A stretch of DNA of 64,000 bases, taken from assembly GCF_016093545.1 (NCBI RefSeq), contig NZ_JADKYX010000004.1:402922-466921 (forward strand), read 5' to 3'. The position numbers and the translations under genes are program-made. Source of the stretch: Massilia rhizosphaerae (GTDB lineage Bacteria > Pseudomonadota > Gammaproteobacteria > Burkholderiales > Burkholderiaceae_D). Position 1 is the first letter of the stretch. Every line of letters starts with the position of its first letter. The notes beneath the pieces were generated by a model. The model was given only the letters and a program-made list of their open reading frames with translations, was not told the DNA's origin and did no database searches. Shown here in pieces: positions 17,101-25,215 of this stretch.

Positions 17101-19526
17101 ACACTTATCAGGGTCTCGCGATCAACAACAGTATGTTGACCACGCTGCGCAGCATCGACAGCAACATCGGCAGCTTTGCAGGCCAACTGGTAAAGAGTAC
17201 GAACGTCACCGCCCCGGATGTTGGCAACTTGGCCCACGGCTATGGTACGACGAATCTTGGCGCAGCAGACATGACGGCAACCGGAGCTGAGATCGGTTCA
17301 TACTGGGGGCCAATCGGCACCGCTGTAGGTGCAGTCGCTGGCTACATTGCCAGCAAGATTCCTGTGTTTCAAAACCTATTCACGTCGATCGTGGGCGGCA
17401 AGCAGAGCGTCGAGGACTCGGGATTCGGCATCAATCCCGCAAATCTCGCGTCGCTCGTGGACGGCGGAGCGCATGCCTTTCAGTACGCGGACATCAACAC
17501 GTCTGGAGGCTGGTTCGGCAGAGACAAGCACAGCGAACAAACCACGGAGCTGAACGCCGCCGCTAACCAGCAGTTCACTGCAATCATCAAATCGCTGGCA
17601 GGCAGCGTCAAAAGTGCAGGCGACATGCTCGGGCTCGCAGGTGATGACTTTACCGCCAAGCTGAACGGCTTTGTGGTCGATGTCGGCCATGTCAGCCTTA
17701 AGGGCCTCAAGGGTGACGAGCTGCAAAAGGCAGTCGAATCAGTGTTCGCGAAGCTTGGCGACGACATGGCTCGGTATGCCGTCAGCGGCCTGCAGGAGCT
17801 CCAGCAGGTGGGGGAGGGCTATCTCGAAACACTGGTGCGTGTTGCTGCCGAATATCAAACCGTCGACGTGGTGTTCCAATCGTTCGGGAAAACGTTCGGT
17901 GCGGTGGGGATGGCGTCGATCGGGGCGCGCGACAGGCTCGTGCAGTTGGCCGGTGGGCTGGACAAGTTCACCAGTCAAGGCGAGTACTTCCTGGCGAACT
18001 TCTTCAGCGACCAAGAGCAGGCCGCGGCTCTGCGGAAACGGATCGACCCGACACTGGCGCAGTATGGCCTTTCGTCCGAGGGAGAGAATGCGTCCAAGGC
18101 GTTCCGCGACTTCGTCATCAGTCTCGATACGACGACCGATGCCGGTGCGAAGGCCTACACGACGTTGATGACGATCGCGCCGGCGCTGAAGACGATCATC
18201 GATGCCGGGAAGAGTGCACTCGACGAGCGGAAGTCCCTGCAGGACAAATACGACGAACTGACGATGACGTCAACGCAGTTGCGCGAGAAGGAGCGCTCGG
18301 CGGTCGATGCGAGCAATCTGGCGCTGTATGACCGGGTTGCAGCGCTGCAGGCTGAAAAGGATGCGGCGAGCACCTTGCTTGGTGACGTCGATGGTGCGTT
18401 CTCGATTCTACAAAAGGTGGTTGAGCGCGAAAAGACGGCGGTACAGACGGTTATCGATGCGCACACGGCTGCGGTGAGCAAGCTGCAGTCGCTTTCTCAA
18501 TCCCTGCACAGTACCTTGAACAGCATGATGTCGCCGGACCAGCAGGTAATGGCGCGCACGGCTGGCCAGGCGCAGATCCGGGCCGCGCTGGCGATTGCGA
18601 AAGCAGGCGGTCCGCTTCCTGATGCGGAATCTCTTAAGGATGCACTGAGTGCGGTATCGAAGTCGTCTATGGACCAATTCGGATCGTATCGGGACTACCT
18701 CAAGGACCTGTATCAAACGCAGAACGATATCGCCTCTCTTGGCAACGTCACGGACAACCAGCTTTCGGTAGAGCAGAAATCACTCGCCGCGGCGCAGGAC
18801 CAACTGAAAGCACTTGATTCGATCCTGGTGAAGTATCAGGACCAGATCGACGTGCTGAAAGGACAGTCGACCACGCTGCTGTCGATCGATCAGGCGATGC
18901 AAGGCCTGTCGACGGCGATCATGGCTGCGAAGGGCAATCCTGTTGTTGCGGCCACCTCGAGCATCAACGATGCCTACCAGAGCATGCTCGGGCGCGCGCC
19001 AGATGCAACCGGACTCGCGTATTGGCAGCAACAGGCCGCGGGCGGGGTATCGGCATCGGACATCACGTCGGCGATTGGGGCTTCGGCAGAGGGGCAGGTT
19101 CAGAAGGCTTACAAGGACCTGCTTGGGCGCTACGCAGAGGCGACCGGATTGAACTACTGGCTGAAGTCCGGCTCTTCGATCGATTCGATCAGGGCGGCCA
19201 TCATGCAATCGGGAGAGTACAAGTCACTGCACCCGTTTGCGGTCGGCACGAACTTCATCCCCGAGGACATGCCGGCTATGGTTCATAAGGGCGAGCGGAT
19301 CATTCCGGCTGCCGATAACCGCGCGTTGATGGCGCGGCTTACCAGCCCATCGAGCAACAACGACGCGCTGGTGGCCGAAGTGAAGGCGCTGCGTCAGGAA
19401 ATCGCGCAGCTCCGGACCAACAACAGTGCTGAGAACGTCGCCCAGGTGAAGCAGTTGCAGCAGACGGTTGATCTGTTGACCCGCGTGATTTACGGCGGCG
19501 ACTCCATCCAAACTAGAGCGGGCTAA
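14163..19526 (+). CDS. Tail tape measure protein with C-terminal DUF4214 segment
   Basis: A 1787-residue tape measure, which sets tail length; at about 0.15 nm per residue it predicts a tail near 270 nm. The N-terminal 700 residues are helical with coiled-coil stretches. Hydrophobic Gly/Ala-rich segments lie near residues 185-205 and 915-945. Two copies of a DUF4214-type motif (YQSMLGRAPDATGLAYW and YKDLLGRYAEATGLNYW) occur near residues 1600-1665. The C-terminus contains MVHKGERIIPA, common at the ends of such proteins, and a final coiled coil. It starts 1 bp after the chaperone extension stop. Confidence 0.93.
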   Translation: MPAAVTVGGLIINMAAETSQLKTDMAEGSRVVDAGAKAMINSLTGVVESSDRVTDAGARMVKQLRDEIATFGMTSQQLAQQKANLAGVGAEYEALTQRLNAMRSAQATFGQDVNATSTALRSHGAAAREAGGHVEEFGFRTAASKRELLVLAHELSQGNYKRFGGSMMVLAEQTGAAGALFSATGLAALGFAAAVVGVGAAVIKGAEDQRAMSNALIETGNYAGLTSDSLNALAHAAIEAGGSIGEAKKAVTALAASGKFTGAQIGYISDAAIAMEHAAGKSVDKTIEEFETLSVQTSGSAMRSSETISKAALKLDEQYHYLTESVYEEIRALEKDGDQKAASALATETLAKVTKDRAEEMVGNIGAIQRGWNSVKEVIGEVVDGLGKIGARNTVASDAAKASAKLASFDNGLKSVGITDPEHQLTGSWAETRKKLVLDLVAAYGKLNQADAAAIAVGKERMTQTEANLAASRIEQDNMRLGKKGLTELDEAIQRYGQDLAKIAAANPTSKLLDQDEVNRHMQMLMKAHTQTRGNDDRAALLQDRLTIEQTALDREKSIYDARGKMLDLYHSKFGMADAEFYAGREAARAEYVASEALAFAKEAALLKASEAQARNPQEVAAAKEKYDQLVKAHSKFVDDMRNAGGEDAVGAEASVKKQYDDLVKATVNAGAASIKSLDDQIVKQREHNAEIGKTKEQIELAKQAQVDAATAQMQSDADYLRDGMAKWALDDQSRALYEIRLRNLDDEIARRRTLAGLYADGADAEAIAKASTELDKFLDPTKAHNFGNALKGSLNGATKSMVDLTSAMMKYGAHQAANDKARAQAAILSKGNDVDQAKAAVALDAINRRSTQEQLAGYGNMASAAAGFFGEHSRGYQALMTVSQAFHAAELAMTMAELVPKAVSAVLTQGQGDPYTAFGRMAAMGALVAGLGVAIGGIGGHSDTAAKDRQAAQGTGTVLGDSSAKSESIKKVLDMVEKNTYQGLAINNSMLTTLRSIDSNIGSFAGQLVKSTNVTAPDVGNLAHGYGTTNLGAADMTATGAEIGSYWGPIGTAVGAVAGYIASKIPVFQNLFTSIVGGKQSVEDSGFGINPANLASLVDGGAHAFQYADINTSGGWFGRDKHSEQTTELNAAANQQFTAIIKSLAGSVKSAGDMLGLAGDDFTAKLNGFVVDVGHVSLKGLKGDELQKAVESVFAKLGDDMARYAVSGLQELQQVGEGYLETLVRVAAEYQTVDVVFQSFGKTFGAVGMASIGARDRLVQLAGGLDKFTSQGEYFLANFFSDQEQAAALRKRIDPTLAQYGLSSEGENASKAFRDFVISLDTTTDAGAKAYTTLMTIAPALKTIIDAGKSALDERKSLQDKYDELTMTSTQLREKERSAVDASNLALYDRVAALQAEKDAASTLLGDVDGAFSILQKVVEREKTAVQTVIDAHTAAVSKLQSLSQSLHSTLNSMMSPDQQVMARTAGQAQIRAALAIAKAGGPLPDAESLKDALSAVSKSSMDQFGSYRDYLKDLYQTQNDIASLGNVTDNQLSVEQKSLAAAQDQLKALDSILVKYQDQIDVLKGQSTTLLSIDQAMQGLSTAIMAAKGNPVVAATSSINDAYQSMLGRAPDATGLAYWQQQAAGGVSASDITSAIGASAEGQVQKAYKDLLGRYAEATGLNYWLKSGSSIDSIRAAIMQSGEYKSLHPFAVGTNFIPEDMPAMVHKGERIIPAADNRALMARLTSPSSNNDALVAEVKALRQEIAQLRTNNSAENVAQVKQLQQTVDLLTRVIYGGDSIQTRAG

Positions 19527-19532
19527 TCCACG

Positions 19533-21074
19533 ATGATGATTATCGACCCCGTCGCCCTGGGCGACGTGGCGTGCACGCGCGCGTCTGTAAAGTACGTGTA
19601 CGACCGAACCGGCACGCTGGTACAGGTGCCGGTTAATACCTTGGCGGTGACGTATGACCCAAGCGATTTGACGAAGGCGCCCTATGCGCTGGTAGAGGAC
19701 TCGGCGACGAATCTGTGCTCGTGGTCTACTGCAATCGATTCTAACTGGGCGAACAACGGGGCTACCTGGACCGCTAATTTCGGCACTGCGCCTGATGGCA
19801 CGCTATCGACTACGTTGGTCAGCAGCGGTACGAAATATCGCAGCATTGGCGGGTTGACGATTGGCGCTGACTACACGTTTTCCGAATTCGTAAGGGCGGG
19901 TTCTTCGCATACGATTTGGATATACGCAGATGGCATGCCGTTGAGTACTCATGTTGTCTTAGACTTATCTACGCAGACGTTTTCCGGAGTTACTGGAAGC
20001 GTCACTAGTATGGGGTGTGAATACGTCGGCAACGGAATGTATCGTGTTTGGATGTCGTTCCAGCCGAGCGGATCAACTTGCGCCATTCATGCGTACCCAT
20101 CCGGCGGAAGCGTTGAATTTTGGGGTGTTCAGTTAGAGGTTGGGCTGACACCGAGCAGCTACATCCCAACTAGTGGCTCTGTCGTCACTCGTGCTGCCGA
20201 CACTGTCGCTTCTGGTGCGGGCTTGGTGTATTCGAATGTGTCGATCACCGAAACGGCATACAGCAGCGCGTCGACGTATGCGAAGGATGCCATCGTCTAT
20301 GACCCAGCGACATACCTGATGTATCAGTCGCTCATCGATGGCAATGTGGGACATGCCCTGTCTGACACGGCCTCGTGGACGCCATTGCTAACCATGGTGA
20401 ACCGCTGGTCGATGTTCGACCAGTACAACAATACTCAGACCAGCAACGCCGAGGAAATCATCGTCGTGCTGCAGCCGAAAGCGCTCGCACAGGGTGTTTA
20501 CATCGGCAACGTGGATGCGAGCGACATCCGCATCTCCACATACGACCCGACAGATGGCCTGGTGTACCAGGAAGTCCAGGACTTGATCATCTCGGATTCA
20601 GGAAGCTCGTTCTACAACTGGAGTTTCAAGCGGATCCGCAAGAGGTCGTATGCGGTGTCGGTCCAGTTGCCGCCCTACTACACCGGGCTCGTGACAATCG
20701 CATTTAGGAAGCCCAGCGGGACAGCGAAATGCGGCATGTGCGTGTTGGGCCCGCTCGTTGACGTCGGTCTTGCGCAATATGGCCTGTCCCGTGAGATCAA
20801 GGACTACTCCACGGTGAACTTCAACTTCGACGGCACGAGCAACGTCGTGAAGCGCAATTTCGCAAAGATCATGGACGTCGACGTGATCCTCGACAACGTC
20901 TACATCGACAGCGTTATTGAATCGCTCGAGAACTACAGACAGAAGCCCGTCGCCTGGATCGGGGCCGCGGCTTATGGCTCCGCCTGCCTGTACGGCACGT
21001 ACACCAGCTTCAAGAATGTCATCCAGTATCCGACTGTGTCGGCAATGAACCTGCAAATCCAAGGAACTGTTTAA
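19533..21074 (+). CDS. Tail tip protein with carbohydrate-binding-like domain
   Basis: A 513-residue protein directly after the tape measure, where distal tail proteins are found. Residues about 55-225 resemble the lectin-like domain of phage spike/fibre proteins (ending VGLTPSSYIPTSGSVVTR, a recurrent family signature). The C-terminal 230 residues form a second beta-rich domain (YGLSREIKDYSTVNFNFDG) that I take to be the tail-tip-binding part. Two ATGs stand in tandem at 19533 and 19536. Role in adsorption to surface glycans is inferred. Confidence 0.65.
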   Translation: MMIIDPVALGDVACTRASVKYVYDRTGTLVQVPVNTLAVTYDPSDLTKAPYALVEDSATNLCSWSTAIDSNWANNGATWTANFGTAPDGTLSTTLVSSGTKYRSIGGLTIGADYTFSEFVRAGSSHTIWIYADGMPLSTHVVLDLSTQTFSGVTGSVTSMGCEYVGNGMYRVWMSFQPSGSTCAIHAYPSGGSVEFWGVQLEVGLTPSSYIPTSGSVVTRAADTVASGAGLVYSNVSITETAYSSASTYAKDAIVYDPATYLMYQSLIDGNVGHALSDTASWTPLLTMVNRWSMFDQYNNTQTSNAEEIIVVLQPKALAQGVYIGNVDASDIRISTYDPTDGLVYQEVQDLIISDSGSSFYNWSFKRIRKRSYAVSVQLPPYYTGLVTIAFRKPSGTAKCGMCVLGPLVDVGLAQYGLSREIKDYSTVNFNFDGTSNVVKRNFAKIMDVDVILDNVYIDSVIESLENYRQKPVAWIGAAAYGSACLYGTYTSFKNVIQYPTVSAMNLQIQGTV

Positions 21075-22114
21075 TGACGATCACAACACTGCTTGACCCT
21101 ACGCTGCTGCCGGCGCGAACGATGGACCAATCTGCGTTCGATGCGGCGATGGCGTACCTGATGACGAACCTTCCGACCTGGGGCACGCAGACGAACGCGC
21201 TTCAGGCCAACCTGAACGCCATTGCGTATGGCGGGGTATATGCGCTGTCCTACAAGTGGGGCACGTCGGTCAATGCCTCTGTGGGCTTCACAGCCGGCGG
21301 CTTCATTGGACTTTCAGACGGTGTTAGTAACAGCATTATGGCGACGCCCGCGAATGCCGTCAGCATCTACCTGGATACGAAAGACCTGTCGACGGTGTCC
21401 GTCGCCGCTTTGCTAAACAGCACCGTATCTGGCAACAGCAGCGCCATAAAGGGACACATTAGACTTGTGAAGCAGGGGGATGCGTCGAAATGGGCGCGCT
21501 TTTCAGTGACAGGCTATTCGCAAAACGGCGGCGGCCTGTACGGCCAGTTCACCGTTCAGTTCATCGACTCCAGTTCAACCACGCCTTTCGCTACGAACGA
21601 CACCGTCATGCTGTTATTCCAGCGCACGGGCGACAAAGGCGACATCGGTCCGTCTGGATACACGCCGACGTACATGTACGTGCGCGACGAGAAAGCGAAC
21701 GGTTCCGGTGCCGGGACGGCACTTAACGGCGCAACGGTACGCGTGCTGAATACGGTCAAGGTGAACACGATCAGCGGTGCGTCGCTCGCGTCGAACACCG
21801 TCACGCTGCCAGCCGGTACGTACGAATATGCCGGCAGCGTACCCGGCTATCAATGCAATGCGTTCCAAGCGCAATTATGGAACTCAACGGACAGCCTCTC
21901 AGTCGACATGGGCACGAGTGAAATAAGCACCGCCACGAACGCTGTGCAGGTCCGGTCCCTTGTGAGGGGGACATTTACGATCAGTGCCAGTAAATCGTTT
22001 CAGTTGCGCCATCTTCAAGTGAATGGCGGTTCAGGCACCTTCGGCTATCCAGCCGGCAACGCCGGCAGCGTGGTCGAGGTCTATTCTGAAATTCTCTTTA
22101 AGAAGATTGCATAA
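21074..22114 (+). CDS. Tail fibre protein with collagen-like motif
   Basis: A 346-residue protein. After an N-terminal helical attachment part comes a beta-rich shaft, then a single collagen-like stretch TGDKGDIGPSGYTP (about residues 191-204), then a C-terminal globular domain (VTLPAGTYEYAGSVPGYQ ... VVEVYSEILFKKIA) resembling trimeric fibre tips. It is coupled to the preceding gene (TAATG) and followed by a tail-fibre-associated DUF4376 protein. It is the likely receptor-binding fibre. Confidence 0.72.
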   Translation: MTITTLLDPTLLPARTMDQSAFDAAMAYLMTNLPTWGTQTNALQANLNAIAYGGVYALSYKWGTSVNASVGFTAGGFIGLSDGVSNSIMATPANAVSIYLDTKDLSTVSVAALLNSTVSGNSSAIKGHIRLVKQGDASKWARFSVTGYSQNGGGLYGQFTVQFIDSSSTTPFATNDTVMLLFQRTGDKGDIGPSGYTPTYMYVRDEKANGSGAGTALNGATVRVLNTVKVNTISGASLASNTVTLPAGTYEYAGSVPGYQCNAFQAQLWNSTDSLSVDMGTSEISTATNAVQVRSLVRGTFTISASKSFQLRHLQVNGGSGTFGYPAGNAGSVVEVYSEILFKKIA

Positions 22115-22701
22115 TGGGCGAAATTATCGATTCGCCGGTCGAGCCGGCAACCCTCGAGCCGCAAGCTGTACGCTACGTCACATTCGCATTCGACGGAACC
22201 CTCGACGGCTGTTATTTGCAAGTGCCCCCAGAGACGCACGCCGACTGCATGATCGTCGTCGATGATGCTATCGCCGAGGCGTGGCCGCATTACTGCGCCA
22301 ATGCCACGCGTGACGGAGTCGAGCTCGCGCCGCCACTGGCGATCGACCTGGCTGCGCTTAAGGCAGCGAAGAACGACGAGATTAATGCCTGGCGTGCTGC
22401 CACGAACTTGTCTACGTTCCCGCACGCAGGGAAAGAAATCGCCTGCGATGCGCTGTCCAGATCGGATATCGACGGAGTCGCCAACAACATCGCGCTGTTT
22501 GGCACGTTCCCTGATGGATTCCCGGGCGGATGGAAGGCGACGGACAACACGATGGTGCCGTTGGCTGACGTCGACGCCTTCCGTGCCATGTATGCGTCGA
22601 TGACCGCTAAGGGTACCGAGAACTTCAACCATGCCCAGACCCTCAAGGCGCAGCTCGCATCAGCGACCACGCCGGATGAGGTTGCTGCGATCGTGTGGTG
22701 A
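22114..22701 (+). CDS. DUF4376 tail-fibre-associated protein
   Basis: A 195-residue protein. The C-terminal half matches the DUF4376 pattern: KNDEINAWRAA, a conserved Cys/Ser-Asp region (ACDALSRSDIDGVANNIALF), then WKATDNTMVPLADVDAFRAM. Such proteins follow fibre genes and may act as fibre caps or assembly factors. It shares one base with the fibre stop (TAATG), supporting co-expression. Exact function is not established. Confidence 0.75.
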   Translation: MGEIIDSPVEPATLEPQAVRYVTFAFDGTLDGCYLQVPPETHADCMIVVDDAIAEAWPHYCANATRDGVELAPPLAIDLAALKAAKNDEINAWRAATNLSTFPHAGKEIACDALSRSDIDGVANNIALFGTFPDGFPGGWKATDNTMVPLADVDAFRAMYASMTAKGTENFNHAQTLKAQLASATTPDEVAAIVW

Positions 22702-22705
22702 TGCC

Positions 22706-23170
22706 ATGGCCCTCCGCGCAGCGTTTTATAAAGGTACGCACGCCGGCGTCCCGGGCGTCTACAACCGCTTGGTGCGCTGGTGGACGCGCAGCCCATACTC
22801 GCACGTCGAGTTGATATTTCACGACGGTGAGGAAGCCGCTTCATCGTCGTTTATGGATGGCGGCGTACGCTTTAAGAAGATCGATTTCGACCTGGCCCTG
22901 TGGGATTTCGTCGACCTGCCGGGCGCGCTAGAGGCATCGGCACATCAGTGGTTCGCTAATCACGTTGGCCAAGCGTACGACCTCCTGGGAAATCTGCATT
23001 TCGTCGTGTCCGCCATCGGCGATGACAAGCGCAAATGGTTCTGCTCCGAAGCGGTGGCCGCGGCACTCGGCATGCCGGATCCAGCGCGATTTGATCCCGG
23101 GACGCTGCACGCGGCCCTCAGTTTCCTCAACCAACCCGCTTCGGCGGGTTCTTTATTGGGCAAAACGTGA
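22706..23170 (+). CDS. Permuted NlpC/P60-like (YiiX-type) enzyme
   Basis: A 154-residue protein of the circularly permuted papain-like fold. The likely catalytic His lies in SPYSHVELIF (about residue 31) and the Cys in KWFCSEAVAAAL (about residue 112). Related phage proteins lie near fibre or lysis genes and probably cut peptide or amide bonds in the cell wall. The ATG at 22706 is used; an upstream extension overlaps the DUF4376 gene in another frame. The final residues are encoded by a terminator-like hairpin (23133-23157). Confidence 0.72.
   Translation: MALRAAFYKGTHAGVPGVYNRLVRWWTRSPYSHVELIFHDGEEAASSSFMDGGVRFKKIDFDLALWDFVDLPGALEASAHQWFANHVGQAYDLLGNLHFVVSAIGDDKRKWFCSEAVAAALGMPDPARFDPGTLHAALSFLNQPASAGSLLGKT
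23133..23157 (+). terminator. Terminator-like hairpin inside the 3' end of a coding sequence
   Basis: AACCCGC, loop TTCG, GCGGGTT, then CTTTATT. The stem is identical to the one at 12303-12320 and uses a stable TTCG tetraloop. It lies within the last dozen codons of the papain-like gene and upstream of the lysis genes; the T-tract is weaker, so partial termination is more likely than full. Confidence 0.5.
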
Positions 23171-23427
23171 ACGACCAATCCCAAGTGGAAGCGCTGGCGA
23201 CGGCGCGCATTGACATCGCCCGCCTAGAAGTGGAGGTGGGGCACCTCACCAGAGGCATGGTTGACCTCCAAGAGAGCAACCAGCAACTGACCGCGAAGCT
23301 CGATCAGGTGCTGCTTACCCTTTCGGAGGCCCGCGGAGGCTGGAAGACGCTGATGGTTGTCGGTGGCGCTGCATCGTCCGCCGGCGCCGCAGTGGCGTGG
23401 ATCATTCAGCACCTGGGGAAAGCATGA
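23167..23427 (+). CDS. Small coiled-coil membrane protein of the lysis block
   Basis: An 86-residue protein with a GTG start in a 4-bp overlap with the preceding stop. Residues about 5-55 form a coiled coil (ARIDIARLEVEVGHL, QQLTAKLDQVLLTL). Residues about 60-82 form one membrane segment (LMVVGGAASSAGAAVAWII). Similar proteins occur beside holin genes and may be a holin or holin partner. It overlaps the lysozyme start by 4 bp. Confidence 0.65.
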   Translation: MNDQSQVEALATARIDIARLEVEVGHLTRGMVDLQESNQQLTAKLDQVLLTLSEARGGWKTLMVVGGAASSAGAAVAWIIQHLGKA

Positions 23428-23948
23428 ACCTCGTAACCGCAAACGACCTAAAGCGCATCCTGCCGCTCGCCGGCACGCGTGCTGACACGTTCTGCGCGCC
23501 GCTCAATATCGCCATGGGGGAGTTCGAGATCAACACCCCGGCCCGCCAGGCTGCCTTCATCGCACAAATCGCCCATGAGTCGGGGCAGTTCCGCTACGTG
23601 CGCGAACTTGCGAGCGGCGCCGCTTACGAAGGTCGGATCGACCTCGGAAACACGATGAAGGGAGATGGCGTTCGCTTCCGGGGCCGCGGTCTGATTCAGA
23701 TCACCGGCCGCACCAACTACAAAGCCTGTGGCGCCGCGCTCGGCCTCGATCTCATTCTCTACCCGGAGTTGCTAGAGCAACCGATGTATGCATGTCGCTC
23801 CGCCGGCTGGTTCTGGAAAACGCACGGCCTGAACGAGCTTGCGGACGCGGGCGACCAAGTCAAGATCACGCGCCGCATCAACGGCGGTACCAACGGGCTG
23901 GCCGAGCGGCTGGCGTACTTCGAAATAGCTAAAAAGGTCCTCTCATGA
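23424..23948 (+). CDS. Endolysin, glycoside hydrolase family 19
   Basis: A 174-residue chitinase-like lysozyme that would cut the glycan chain of peptidoglycan. Family motifs are AQIAHESGQFRYVREL with the likely acid Glu52, FRGRGLIQITGRTNYKACG (about residues 91-109) and TRRINGGTNGLAERLAYF near the end. There is no signal peptide or separate wall-binding domain, so export depends on a holin. The ATG at 23424 overlaps the upstream stop; a longer in-frame version lacks a better start. The next gene overlaps by 4 bp. Confidence 0.92.
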   Translation: MNLVTANDLKRILPLAGTRADTFCAPLNIAMGEFEINTPARQAAFIAQIAHESGQFRYVRELASGAAYEGRIDLGNTMKGDGVRFRGRGLIQITGRTNYKACGAALGLDLILYPELLEQPMYACRSAGWFWKTHGLNELADAGDQVKITRRINGGTNGLAERLAYFEIAKKVLS

Positions 23949-24142
23949 AACAGCGCACCCAAGTCGTACTCGAGTTCATCGCCGCCCGCCTGAGTGAGCC
24001 ATCCACCTGGCAGGGAATTTTCTTCCTGATCACCCTGACTGGCTCCAAGTTTGGCGCCGGCCTGGACTGGGGGCAGGCTGCTGGCCTGGGGGGTATTGCC
24101 TCTGCAGCCTTGAAGATCATCTTCCCGGACCCGACCAAATGA
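23945..24142 (+). CDS. Putative holin-like small membrane protein
   Basis: A 65-residue protein with two hydrophobic stretches, SEPSTWQGIFFLITLTG (about residues 17-33) and AAGLGGIASAALKIIF (about 45-60), separated by a short polar turn. The size, topology and position between the lysozyme and Rz genes fit a holin or pinholin. Overlaps of 4 bp on both sides show it belongs to the lysis cassette. No named family is certain. Confidence 0.65.
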   Translation: MKQRTQVVLEFIAARLSEPSTWQGIFFLITLTGSKFGAGLDWGQAAGLGGIASAALKIIFPDPTK

Positions 24143-24246
24143 GTGAGCCGGATTGCTTTTTCCTCGGGATGGCGATCGGCGCATTCATGGCGGCCGTCGT
24201 CGTGATCTATGCAGTTGCAGTGTGCCGGCGAGATGGGGTGCTGTGA
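24139..24246 (+). CDS. Very small membrane protein in the lysis cassette
   Basis: A 35-residue protein, MSEPDCFFLGMAIGAFMAAV continuing with a hydrophobic Val-rich stretch and ending CRRDGVL. It starts in an ATGA overlap with the holin-like gene and its stop overlaps the Rz start as TGATG, which strongly supports translation despite its size. One membrane segment occupies most of its length with a positively charged cytoplasmic-type end. It may modulate holin timing; this is a guess from location. Confidence 0.55.
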   Translation: MSEPDCFFLGMAIGAFMAAVVVIYAVAVCRRDGVL

Positions 24247-24800
24247 TGATTGCCGCACTCCTTCTTCGCTTCGGTATCCCGCGCTGGGCTGCCATCGCTG
24301 TGTTGTGCGCCATCTCGGCCGGCGCCGCGCTTGCATACCGCGCGCATCTGATCGACACGGGCATCGCCATTGAATCGGCGCGGCGCGACAAGATCGACAC
24401 CGAGCGAGATCGCCAAGCAAAGGCCGAGCTCGCCGAGGCGAACGCTCGCGTCCGAAATGCCCAGGCCGAACTCGACGGCGCAATTGCTACTGTCGCCAAA
24501 CTTCAAACGGAGCTCACCCATGAACAAGCCAATTCAGCTGCTTTGCAGTCTGACCTTGCTGCTGGCCGCCGCCGGCTGTCAGTCGCCATCACCGGCTCCT
24601 GCCGTCCTGCTCAAGCCGAACAGGCTGCAGGTGCCGCCGCTGCCGGCGTGGATCCGGGAACCGCGGCTACAGCCGACCTTGACCCAGCGGCTGCCGCAAG
24701 CCTTGCTGGGCTCACAGCGGAAGGAGACTCCGCCATCGTCCGCCTCAATGCCTGCATCGCAGCCTATGACGCCGTGAAGACGGCATCCGACGCGCAGTAA
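24246..24800 (+). CDS. Rz: Rz-like inner-membrane spanin
   Basis: A 184-residue i-spanin. An N-terminal membrane anchor (about residues 13-31, WAAIAVLCAISAGAALAYR) is followed by a long charged coiled coil (about 40-105) and an Ala-rich periplasmic region. With the Rz1 lipoprotein encoded inside it, it would bridge inner and outer membranes and complete lysis after the lysozyme acts. The ATG at 24246 (overlapping the preceding stop) is chosen over an in-frame upstream start without membrane logic. Confidence 0.85.
   Translation: MIAALLLRFGIPRWAAIAVLCAISAGAALAYRAHLIDTGIAIESARRDKIDTERDRQAKAELAEANARVRNAQAELDGAIATVAKLQTELTHEQANSAALQSDLAAGRRRLSVAITGSCRPAQAEQAAGAAAAGVDPGTAATADLDPAAAASLAGLTAEGDSAIVRLNACIAAYDAVKTASDAQ
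24520..24777 (+). CDS. Rz1: Rz1-like outer-membrane spanin lipoprotein, nested in Rz
   Basis: An 85-residue lipoprotein read in another frame entirely within Rz. It begins MNKPIQLLCSLTLLLAAAGC with a clear lipobox LAAAGC and becomes Pro-rich (QSPSPAPAVLL, RLQVPPLPAW), the hallmark of Rz1 o-spanins. GGAG precedes the ATG. It would be lipidated and sorted to the outer membrane, joining Rz across the periplasm. Confidence 0.85.
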   Translation: MNKPIQLLCSLTLLLAAAGCQSPSPAPAVLLKPNRLQVPPLPAWIREPRLQPTLTQRLPQALLGSQRKETPPSSASMPASQPMTP

Positions 24801-24814
24801 CCAGAAAGGTCAGC

Positions 24815-24907
24815 ATGACCCAGCAGAACATCATCGACCCAAAACTGCTCGAGTTCGACGCATCTCCGTTGCGACAAGTAAAATCGTTGGATGAGTTAGC
24901 CAATTAG
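24815..24907 (+). CDS. Possible 30-residue peptide after the lysis cassette
   Basis: MTQQNIIDPKLLEFDASPLR plus ten further residues, with AGAAAGG six bases before the ATG and a TAG stop 8 bp before the DUF4224 start. The ribosome site and spacing are good. The peptide is too short for family recognition, so it could also be a leader for the following gene. Confidence 0.35.
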   Translation: MTQQNIIDPKLLEFDASPLRQVKSLDELAN

Positions 24908-24915
24908 ATGAATCT

Positions 24916-25215
24916 ATGATGTTCCTGACTGAAGACGAAGTTAAAGAATTGACCGGCATGAGTCGGCGGGCGTCTCAGGCAAAGGTGCTCAATTCCCTCG
25001 GTATCATTCACAAGACCCGCCCGAATGGATCTCTTGTCATCCTTCGCAGTCACGTTGAGCAAGTGCTCTCGGGCGGGAAGTCGGAAGAAAAACATCGATG
25101 GGCGACGGAGCCTAACTTGAAAGCATTCGAAGACCAGCCGACTAAGCATGCGCGGAGAAAAAAGGAGCGGGCGGAGGCGAAGGAGGGCACTAACCAAGAA
25201 AGAGCGCGCAACTAA
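24916..25215 (+). CDS. DUF4224 domain protein
   Basis: A 99-residue protein. Residues about 1-55 match DUF4224 (FLTEDEVKELTGMSRRASQA, then VLNSLGIIHKTRPNGSLVIL), a small helix-turn-helix-like domain usually found next to phage integrases. The rest is basic and charged. Such proteins are suspected excisionase-type or regulatory factors; here the integrase lies 2 kb away on the other strand. Tandem ATGs (24916, 24919) give two possible starts. Confidence 0.8.
   Translation: MMFLTEDEVKELTGMSRRASQAKVLNSLGIIHKTRPNGSLVILRSHVEQVLSGGKSEEKHRWATEPNLKAFEDQPTKHARRKKERAEAKEGTNQERARN

Noticed and set aside
14163..19526. Possible toxin or effector at the C-terminus of the tape measure
   Set aside because: The region matches DUF4214-like repeats and a normal tape measure ending; no toxin motif is visible.
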